A stretch of 64,000 nucleotides of DNA. Origin: Lampris incognitus. Its lineage: Eukaryota; Chordata; Actinopteri; Lampriformes; Lampridae. Under the pieces are notes generated by a model, which saw only the letters and a program-made list of their open reading frames with translations, did not search any database and was not told the DNA's origin. A program made the translations under genes and the position numbers. This document shows positions 55,948-64,000 of this stretch, in pieces (within the stretch, counting starts at the first letter, position 1; each line of letters opens with the position of its first letter). The stretch lies in contig NC_079223.1 in the NCBI RefSeq assembly GCF_029633865.1, positions 30,454,782 to 30,518,781 of the forward strand, read 5' to 3'.

Positions 55948-56775
55948 AGCTGACATATTAATCTGTGTCTCTTTTCTGGATTATGCCCTTACACTGATCA
56001 ATATTCTTTATGTATACATGCAGATTTCACCCCCCCTCTTTTTTTTCTTTTTGTTTTTGCCATGACATAGATTTTTATGTGTCTGTATTTTAACCATTTA
56101 CATAATTGCAAAATGTAAATTGGAGGGACAATACCTTTCCATGTTGTTTCTAAATTTCATTTTTACCTAATAGTAACATCTGTATCCACATGTATTATCC
56201 TGGAAAAGGGAAAACGTATATTCAAGGAAGGTGTTAACACACAATAGGCTCCACTGCGATTGCAATGGGATCACATCTGAGCAGATGGCCTGCGGAGGTA
56301 GCCTGGTTAGCATCGTGATCAGATCTCATCCACAATCCGCCAGGTGTGGATGCAATCTGCACAGCATGCCCACAGTGGTGACAAAATACCATCTGGGTAG
56401 AAATGTCATCACTGTTTCCAGTATTTAAGTGTGTTGTGGCTCACTCTGAAGGCTGTCATTTACTCACTCGTTGAACTCTCACACTCCCTCAACAGTGAAC
56501 AAGTCACAGCGACTGCACCCAGGCACCCAAACGTTTTTGTTTTTTGTTTTTTGTTTTTTTGCAACGTAGAGCCTTTACAGTATGTGAATGCAGAGGGTGT
56601 GATCGGATTGGTATCACATCTAGATACATATGGAGTCTTGAACAATGTTTTATTCAGTGCAGCTCAGTAACAACCCCAGAAGATACTGCTGCCATGGGTA
56701 AAGATGTGCTTACAGTGAAATCAGTGGTATTCTGTCCCTCTTCAAAGCATTTCAGAAGTCTGTATGACCTTCAGC
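55948..56775. other. Interval, nothing recognised
   Basis: AT-rich with a (TTTTTTG)n-like stretch at 56535-56560. No coding motif. Confidence 0.45.
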
Positions 56776-56790
56776 AACACACACATACAT

Positions 56791-56825
<35 letters not shown>
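56776..56825. repeat. (AC)n microsatellite
   Basis: Perfect ac run with one interruption (acatacatgc) at the left. Confidence 0.95.
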
Positions 56826-56827
<2 letters not shown>

Positions 56828-57799
56828 GGAAAGCTGACATTACCATTCTCTACACCTCTCAGAAGGAGGAAAGAAAGCAGGTACACACGTGTTAAAAGAA
56901 CTTGGTGGAAATGTTAAGTATATTGATTTCCGTAGGAAAATTGTACTGTGCAACAACAAGCTGACGCAAAACAACGTAGACTTAAAAATATAATAAAATA
57001 TATGAATCTGTGCATTTGTGTGTGTGTGTGAGCGTGTGCATGCATGTGTGTGCACATAGAATAGTGTTGTATATTTTTGTGTTGAGGCTGTGTAAATATT
57101 GTATTGCTGCCGTGTTGCGTGAGACAAAGTGATTATTATTAGGGGACATGGTCACCAAAAATCAATTTCTTTTTGACTTATTGTGTTGTGTACACGCAGC
57201 GCTCCAATAATGGCCGAGGTTGAAATGCTTCTCTAAGCACTGGTCCCATCATATTGACAGCATTTGTGTTTCTACAGTTGCAATCAATTTCATGAAGCAT
57301 TGCCTTCCAGTTTTACAGTACTGTGTCTCTTTGGTTTCTTTCCTTATGTCTCTGTTACGTTTTTCAGAGTGCTGAGGAGACTCATTTAGTTTATTGGTGT
57401 GTCTCAAAAGACAAAGTTGGTTAATAACCCTGGATGTTCCTGTGTGCTTGTGAAAATTAGTTGTACTTCATATAATGAGGATGCGTCAGTCTGAATGCCT
57501 TTGATGAAGAGAAATGGAATGTTTTTCTTATCACATCTGCTTGTAAAATAATGAAAAAAAAACCCCGATATATTCTATCCAGTCAATATTTTAAATTTGA
57601 CATCTCACAGCCAAATAAAGTTACTCTTATGTTACTCATAATAGGTATTCAGGGGGATATTTAAAGATACAGGGATGCACAGTTATGTTGAAAAGCATCA
57701 TAAGTCAATCTATTCACTCACTTTACAAATCGTAGAAACATAAGGATTCGATAATTTTAACCCCTCACTGTTCTTGGTAACCGAGAGAAATCTGGTTTC
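56826..57799. other. Interval, nothing recognised
   Basis: AT-rich with a GT-rich stretch at 57017-57055. No gene seen. Confidence 0.45.
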
Positions 57800-58405
57800 C
57801 TTATGGCGCCCCAGCATCCAAAACCATTGCACAGGCTGTGCAAAGTGTGCAACTGCACAAGGGCCTCATGTCTGGCTTGCAATCCTGCACTTTTTTTTTA
57901 ATATATTTTTTTTTTGTTTGTTCCTGACCCAACATGCTTTTAAAAGGAAATTCCTGTGTGTCAGTTCCATTGTGCATAGTCAAGGTCTCATAAAAAAAGA
58001 TTTAACAAATTATTCAGGGTTTTTTTTCCATTTTCAATATTACATGGTTGCTTAGTGCGTGCTCCATCTTGCTGTTCACTTTGAGGAAGAAGGAGAAAGG
58101 GAAACAAAATTTCGTTGCATGAGAGCATGACTGACTTCGTAAACACAAGCCGGGTGCTGAATAAAGGAGAAAAATAAAAAAGGAGGAATAATTTCATAAG
58201 TCACTGCAAGGATTGCTGGATAAATTTGTCAACACTTCCAGAGATGTGGTGAATAGCTATATGCGTGTGACTGTGACCGTAGGCCACGTGTAATGACTGG
58301 TCTGAAAAATGACCTAAAATATGAATGAAATGTAGACTATAGACCTGAAATATTGAATTGTAACATACTGTCATACTTCAGCATGCCAAAATAAAGTGAC
58401 AAAAT
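57800..58405. mobile_element. Dispersed DNA-transposon-like repeat, copy 2 (inverted)
   Basis: Reverse complement relative to 24878-25440. Shared landmarks are ttgcacaggctgtgcaaagt, tcaacacttccagagatgtg gtgaatagct and catgccaaaataaagtgac. It extends to ggcgccccagcatccaaaac at the left, farther than copy 1. The cagggccgtc end is absent here. Confidence 0.65.
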
Positions 58406-58414
58406 AAAGAGCTA

Positions 58415-58640
58415 GGGGCAACTGGCTAGCGTAGTGGTCTATTCCGTTGCCTACCAACACAGGGATCGCCGGTTAAAATCCCGGTGTTCACTCCAGCTTG
58501 GTCAGGCGTCCCTACAAACACAATTGGCCATATCTGCGAGTGGGAAGCTGAATGTGGGTATGTGTGCTGGTCACTGCACTAGTGCCTCCTCTGGTCAGTC
58601 AGGGTGCCTGTTTGGGGGTGAGGGGGAACTCGGGGGAATA
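58415..58640 (+). mobile_element. Long tRNA-headed SINE family, copy 8, left part
   Basis: Starts ggcaactggctagcgtagtg gtctattccg and runs to ggggaactcgggggaata, where the ISL2EU-type element interrupts it. It resumes at 60577. Confidence 0.85.
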
Positions 58641-60576
58641 CGCCCATTTCATGCCACGGCCATTTTGGATTTAAAAAAAAAAACTTAGCCACGCCCCCTT
58701 CTTACTTCATTGAAAACGCTGCTGGAAGCAACATGTCGTACTGCTGTGTACCATCCTGCAACTCCTATCAAAGAAGGGAAAGAGCTAAATCTGTATATAT
58801 ATATATATATTCACTAATCTTTCAATAGTGGATAGCTCTGTTCTGACACATCATCTTGATAACGGGAAAATGTGTGGATTTATATTGCTTCCCACATGCA
58901 TGACATATCCTCATGTGTCCAGTGAGGTTTGGGCGACTCTACCTGATCATGACTACCACATGAAGCCCCTTTCTGTGGAAGACCAGCTTGACGCAATAAA
59001 GAAACGCATCGCTTTCCTGGAGGACGAAAATAAAAAGCTGAAAAGTGAGCGTTTTGGTCTAGAACGCTTCCAGTGTGCGCCCAATCTGATCAGGTTTTAC
59101 ACTGGTTTTAAGGATAACCACACCCTCAAAGCACTCTTCCTAGCTTTACAGCCTACTGCAGAGTCCATGGTGCGATGGACTCAAATGCAAAGGAACAGCC
59201 ATAACCTAGAACACATTTCTGTGTCCGGCTTCCATACATAGCATTTATCACTGATCAGTTTTTCCTGGTCTTGTGCCGTGTTAGGCCGGGCTTTTTTGCT
59301 CTGGATTTATCTGTACGATTCAATGTGTCGCCGGCCACAGTCAGCAGGAAGTGTACAACGTGGGCCAACTATTTGCTCTTTATGTTAGGGACCCTCCCAA
59401 TATGGCCTAGTAGAGCAGCAGTAGACGAGCTAATGCCACCAGTATTCAGGGAATTCTACCCAAACACAAGAGTGATACTAGACTGCACAGAGATCCGCAT
59501 CGAGACAGCTAGTTCGAAGGTTTTGAACACCATGACATACTCCCATTATAAAAGTAACACTACACTGAAATCCCTAATTGGGATCACTCCCTCTGGGTCA
59601 GTTAGCCTGGTAAGTAATCTATACACAGGATGTATTTCTGATAAGGAGATAACTAAGAGGTCAGGTGTTCTAGACCTCTTAGAGTCAGGTGATGAGGTCA
59701 TGGCCGATAAGGGCTTCCTTATCAAAGACCTGCTCGATGAAATAGATGTAAAACTTGTCATCCCTGCATTTTTAGGCCCAAGTGGACAGTTTAGCTGTGA
59801 TGAGCTCACAGACACACTTGAGAATACACGTCGAACGGTCAATAAGACGCATAAAGGAGTACCACATTTTTGATGGAGTCATACCCCTTTCACTAAGTGG
59901 AACAGTCAACCAACTGTGGACTGTGTGTGCTCTCCTAACACATTTTCAGGGACCACTGTTTTAAACCTTTGTTAAATTCAGCTGACAAGAAAATAGTGCA
60001 CACAAACCTTAGATAGATTGAAACAGTTTAACTTTATTTCAGTACAGTCCCATTTTTTAGCCCACACCTTGAGATGAGCAATCACTATCTTAGTTTAGTA
60101 AACAATTGATGATTTGAGTTGGTAGCGAGTTCCAGATTATTGCTACAACAGAATGACAGTTGACCGAACATATTTTAGTTTAAAATGAACCAACAGTTTT
60201 GTTAAAGTTAAAGGACAAAGAATGAAAATATTGTAGATGGGACAATCTAATGTATAAATATTGAATGTACAGTATAAAAATGAAATGTATCTTATTTTTT
60301 ATTTTATTGTGATTAAACAGCTTCTTTGAATACAGCCCTGTGTGTGTGTCTCTCCTCACTGGCACAGGAGAGGCAGAAAGTACTCGAAAAAGAAAAGATC
60401 CAGCTTAGTTTTCATATTGTGGTAAATGACAGTAGGTGCTCGAGGTTGGTAGTCCAAACCATGTTTGCTGCTGGCCCCGGCTGCATTGATTTCCGATTGA
60501 GTAAGAAGGGGGCGTGGCTAAATTCCCACCACTTGGTTTTTTAAAAATCCAAGATGGCCACGGCGTGAAATGGGCG
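58641..60576 (+). mobile_element. ISL2EU-type DNA transposon nested in SINE
   Basis: Terminal inverted repeats of about 70 bp, imperfect: left cgcccatttcatgccacggc cattttgg, right the reverse complement of cgcccatttcacgccgtggc catcttgg, both followed by gccacgcccccttctt. TA lies on both sides (58639-58640 and 60577-60578). The ends fall exactly inside a SINE whose two parts rejoin at ggggaata/gcgtgatcc. Internal coding (plus strand) is a THAP start and a DDE_Tnp_4-type transposase. The ISL2EU name rests on the combination of THAP, DDE_Tnp_4 and TA duplication. Confidence 0.88.
58734..59964 (+). pseudogene. THAP/DDE_Tnp_4 transposase, frameshifted
   Basis: Begins MSYCCVPSCNSYQRRERAKS, the first ~20 residues of a THAP finger; the rest is lost at a TA-rich stretch (58794-58811). 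A coiled segment follows (KKRIAFLEDENKKLKSERFG, about 59000-59060). After a frameshift near 59240 comes the DDE part: VSPATVSRKCTTWANYL (helix-turn-helix), VILDCTEIRIE (first Asp), GDEVMADKGF (second Asp), then a second frameshift near 59830 into [20 protein letters not shown] (Glu) and a final [11 protein letters not shown]. The catalytic residues are all visible, but two frameshifts and the lost THAP finger make it inactive. Confidence 0.88.
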
Positions 60577-60765
60577 TAGAGCGTGATCCTCCCATGTGCT
60601 ACGCCCCGCTGGCGAAACTCCTCACTGTCAGGTGAAAAGAAGCGGCTGGTGACTCCACATGTATCTGAGGAGGCATGTGGTAGTCTGCAGCCCTCCCCGG
60701 ATCGGCAGAGGGGGTGGAGCAGCGACCGGGAAAGCTCGGAAAATAGGGTAATTTGCCAATTACAA
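60577..60765 (+). mobile_element. Long tRNA-headed SINE family, copy 8, right part
   Basis: Continues 58415-58640 from gcgtgatcctcccatgtgct acg through gtcaggtgaaaagaagcggc to gggtaatttgccaattaca. Confidence 0.85.
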
Positions 60766-60859
60766 ATAAAGAGCTGACTTTACAATGTGAAGCAAATAGT
60801 TTTACAGTTGATTTTTTTCTCCTTTGAAAGACTTCTTATTCTTTTGGTTTGTTCACTCT

Positions 60860-61180
60860 TTTTCAGGGGTCACCACAGCAGATTTTACAGTTTCCATTGC
60901 TACCCTGTGAGGGCACAGCAACGATGGTGGCCGTTGTTATCTTGGGCCTCAGCCCGTATGGAGCCTCAACTGATCCGGTATGGTCTTGTCAAGCCGCATA
61001 ATGAGTTTGCAAAATTTTACATCAGATGCCCTTCCTGACGCAACCACTAACCCTATGGATGGGGGCACAGGTAAAGCGCTGGATGCCATCCCAGTAGTCA
61101 AGTCAATTCAATTTTATTTGTGTAGCCCAATATCACAAATTACAAATTTGCCTCAGTGGGTCATGAACTTGTGCCCATGC
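60860..61180. mobile_element. Two common fish interspersed repeat fragments
   Basis: The first (about 60860-61090) has ggggtcaccacagcagattt and catcagatgcccttcctgac gcaacc. The second (about 61098-61180) reads attcaattttatttgtgtag cccaatatcacaaattacaa atttgcctca. Both are recalled as high-copy fish repeats; each occurs once here, so limits are approximate. Confidence 0.5.
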
Positions 61181-61239
61181 CCGTCACCACACTCCTTCAT
61201 TCTCCTTTGAAAGACTATTCTAGCAAAAAGTCATAGCTA

Positions 61240-61430
61240 AGATTATGTGCATGATGATGTTGTACTATTCCACTTGTTAAAAATGTATTGCACCACGTTT
61301 ACGCATGCATAGAACTAGAATAGCTATGTGCGTGTGACCGTGATTCATGCACATGCATGTCAGTTAGCAGCCCCCCCCCCCAGCGCCCCTCACCCCTCAC
61401 CCCCGTGACAGCCCTGCCAGCATCAACTCA
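61240..61430. mobile_element. Dispersed DNA-transposon-like repeat, copy 3 (terminal part)
   Basis: Matches the reverse complement of 24596-24780: tagctatgtgcgtgtgaccg tga, catgcacatgcatgtcagtt and a terminal gacagccctg. A C run (61371-61381) expands the interior. Confidence 0.55.
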
Positions 61431-62304
61431 ACAGCCATTCACCACAAGCTCAGGATAACCAAGGCCCAAGTCCTGCCACCTTGTCACATTTTGTTGCTTG
61501 TCTTTTTCTTTATGGCCACTTCCACCTATCTAATAAAATAGAAATATTATAACAGTAATCCTTAAAGAAAATAAAACAATAACTGAGTTATCTGGCCTTG
61601 GATACAGCTCCATGAAACCACCTTCATAAATGTCTTGATTTTATTGCATAGAATGTAATAATAACAGGGCTGTTTGGCTGTTACCGCCGGCAGTAACTCT
61701 GGAAGCCACCACAGAAGCCTGACACACTGAGTACCGCAGGCCAGTGCAATTCACTGGCACCAACAACAACAGAGGTATTCAATTTGCATATATTTGTGGC
61801 CGAGTGAAGATAAAAAAGGGGGAGAGTGGAAAAGGTAAAGGGAGGGAGAGAGTTAGTGCATGACAGAGAGAAAGAGGAAGGGAGAGAGAATTAGAGCAAT
61901 TGCCACGTTGTGCATTAGGAGAGAAATATGGTAGGCATGCCTCTAATTGTGTCCATGGAGCATGTAACACACGTTCTGAAGTGAGGAGAGGAGACAAGCA
62001 GACACACACAATTACAGAGAAAATCTTAAAAGACAGATTTGTTTCAGACTTGGAAAATGTCCTTTCTAACCATTGTACTGCTTTCTGTCTACGGATAAGG
62101 AACACAGGCAGGACCCTCACCCCTTCTTACTCTTGAACTTACGAACTCTCGTTTTATGATGAAACAATTCATGTATTCTTTATGTAAAAAAGTTTAGATC
62201 ATCATAAATACTTTTGATTTTTTTTTTTTACAAAAACACAAAGCAATGATCAAACCACCTCTAAGATTATCTTTCAAAGACATACATATATACAGGTAGG
62301 GACC
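61431..62304. other. Interval, nothing recognised
   Basis: Contains a purine-rich stretch at 61800-61895 and a poly-T/A-rich segment near 62215-62240. No gene seen. Confidence 0.45.
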
Positions 62305-62992
62305 TAGAAACCCCAGAACCCAAGAAGTTTTTGACAAAGGAGTTAGCTGAAGCCTTTCGTCTCATTGAAGCAGGGATGGCAAAGTTAGAGGAACAAAATA
62401 CTAATGCAGAGAGGTTTGCCAAAGTTTGCCGGATAATTACCGACGGCCTCAGCTGCTACAAGGCCATTCATAATGAGAAGAAGGAAAGCTCTGTTCAAGC
62501 CACCGTTGATGTTTACTTTAGGAAATTGACTTCAGAAGTTAACCTTCATTCTACAGTAGCAGAATCAGGCCCTGACTCTCTACCACCAGGTCCATCCTCT
62601 CCAACACCAGGCCCATCATCCAATTAATAAAGTCATTTTAATTGTTAATTAAGGCTCCTTTCAGTATGCAAGACATCAGTTGGAACAAGTGTTAACCTTT
62701 AATTAGCTTTTCTTTTCGATCTAAGCAATTTAAGAAATGTTTCTTTAATTTTTCATACCTATACAAACATTCTCTCTTATTATAAATACTGTACTGTAGT
62801 TACATTTATTATTAATACTGCATTATTATATGTATGATGTTTTAGGTAAAATATATACTATATACTAAGACAAACATTTGACTAACATTTGATGCTAGAT
62901 GTCAACTGTAGGTAACTGTTCCAACTTACATACAAATTCAACTGATGAACAGACACAAAAACGGAACTTGTTCATAATCTGGGGACTTCCTG
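62305..62992 (+). mobile_element. Tigger/pogo-like element 3' end
   Basis: Coding piece: KKFLTKELAEAFRLIEAGMA, then NAERFAKVCRIITDGLSCYK and ESSVQATVDVYFRKLTSEV, ending in a Pro/Ser tail and a stop at 62625. The helical region followed by Q-x-x-x-D-x-[FY]F matches the C-terminus of Tigger-type transposases. The right end (ttacatacaaattcaactga ... ttcataatctggggacttcc tg) resembles the terminal repeat of Tigger elements, followed by a TA. The DNA-binding and DDE regions are absent. Confidence 0.6.
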
Positions 62993-63004
62993 TGTATTAG
63001 GAGT

Positions 63005-63556
63005 GATGGGTGGGTTCAAGGTGGAGGTGGGATTACAACCAATGGGTGTCAAATTACGTGGAAAAACCTGAATACTTGACCACTACAGTGAGGGGTGCTG
63101 GGGGCTCTGTTATGCAGTGGGGGATTTTCCTGGCATGGTCTGGATCCACTTGTCCCCATAGAGGGAAGGGTCAGTGCAAATCAATCGTTTTTCTGAGTGA
63201 TCACCTTTATCCTATGATGAAACATTTCAATCCTGATGGGAGTGGTCTCTTCCAGGATGACAATGCCCCCATCCACAAGGTACGAGGGGTCACTGAATGG
63301 TTTGATGAGTATGCAAATGATGTAAATTATATGCTATGGCCTTCACAGTCACCAGATCTCTACCCAGTTGAACAATTATGGTATGGACTGACGTGTTAGA
63401 CAGCGCTCTCCACCATCATCATCAAAACACCAAATGAGGGAATATCTTTTGGAAGAATGGTGCTCCATTCCTCCAGTAGATTCCAGAGACTTGTAGAATC
63501 TATGACAAAGAGCATTGAAGCTGTTCTGGAGGCTCATGGTGGCCCAACACCTTACT
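63005..63556 (+). pseudogene. Tc1-like transposase fragment with DD36E-like spacing
   Basis: Frame pieces: GGSVMQWGIFLAWSG, GSGLFQDDNAPIHKVRGV, TEWFDEYANDVNYMLWPSQS and [10 protein letters not shown], then after shifts [19 protein letters not shown] and [21 protein letters not shown]. By hand count 36 residues separate the second Asp of QDDN from the Glu of PVEQLW. The N-terminus and first Asp are missing and several frameshifts occur. Its 3' end may adjoin the next element directly. Confidence 0.75.
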
Positions 63557-63599
63557 GAAACACATTGTTGATTTTATGTTAATGTGTCATCCGTCTGTA

Positions 63600-64000
63600 C
63601 ACACCATTCAGTCAGAACATTAAAACCACTGAGGTAAGTGAATAACATTGATTATCTCATTACAATGGCACCTGTCAATGGGGTGGGCTATATTAGGCAG
63701 CCAGTGAACATTCAGTTCTTGAAGTTGATGTGTTGGAAGCAGGAAAAATGAGCAAGCATAAGGATTAAAGTGAATTTGACAAGGGCCAAATTGTGATGGC
63801 TAGATGACCGTTTCAGAGCATCTCCAAAACAGCGGGTCTTGTGGGGTCTTCCTGGTATGCAGTGGTCAGTACCTACCAAAAGTGGTCCAAGGAAGGACAA
63901 CCGGTAAACTGGCGATAGGGTCATGGGCACCCAAGGCTCATTGATGCACGTGGGGAGTGAAAGTTAGCCCGTCTGATCTGATTCCACAGAAGAGCTACTG
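63600..64000 (+). mobile_element. Second Tc1-like element, cut by window end
   Basis: Preceded by TA at 63598-63599. The left end caccattcagtcagaacatt aaaaccactga is followed by atgttggattatc-type spacer and a transposase start: MSKHKD, a stop, then EFDKGQIVMAR, ISKTAGLVG, YAVVSTYQKWSKEGQPVNWR and GHPRLIDARGE (helix-turn-helix region). At least three stops are present in this part. The end lies beyond the window. A similar terminal sequence is left at 30019-30051. Confidence 0.8.

Overview
The window looks like a piece of a teleost fish nuclear genome. It is made almost entirely of mobile-element relics of kinds common in fish: Ty3/gypsy, Tc1-like, hAT, ISL2EU-type, Harbinger, RTE-like, R4-like and Penelope-like elements, plus tRNA-headed SINEs and long GT, CT and TCTA microsatellites. 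I found no operons, bacterial signals or complete host protein gene. Family names come from motifs I recognise in translation and from recall of fish repeats; no database was searched.

Region 1 (1-23.9 kb) is a tandem array. The repeated unit reads, left to right: spacer, a candidate 3' LTR, a minus-strand Ty3/gypsy pol pseudogene (integrase to protease and zinc knuckle), a minus-strand SINE, and a minus-strand tRNA-Asp(GTC) gene. The tRNA copies lie at 4544, 9105, 13240 and 22549. Two look intact, one has a damaged T-stem and one an acceptor mismatch. The units differ by private insertions and deletions: an RTE-like LINE end and a SINE in the first unit, and a complete 3.98-kb second gypsy element (two LTRs, ACAT target duplication) inside the fourth.

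Region 2 (23.9-34.7 kb) holds a LINE tail, two short inverted-repeat elements, and a three-level nest: a Tc1-like element (27640-29269) inside a hAT element with a ZMYM/TTF-type reading frame (27042-29978), itself inside a smaller MITE-like repeat.

Region 3 (34.7-48.5 kb) is mostly unrecognised AT-rich DNA with SINE copies, a Harbinger pseudogene whose centre is replaced by a microsatellite, a Penelope-like relic and long simple repeats. It also holds the best candidate for host coding sequence: a minus-strand THAP-domain first exon (36588-36740) with a GTGAGT donor and promoter-like upstream motifs.

Region 4 (48.5-64 kb) holds a 5'-truncated RTE-like LINE, an R4-like LINE end abutting a 1.09-kb inverted-repeat element, more SINEs, an ISL2EU-type THAP/DDE transposon (58641-60576) nested in a SINE, a Tigger/pogo C-terminus and two Tc1-like fragments, the last running off the window end.

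Nearly every coding region is broken, so the window is best read as a record of nested and duplicated insertions. The tRNA-Asp genes are the only features likely to make a cellular product, with the THAP exon as a possible second.
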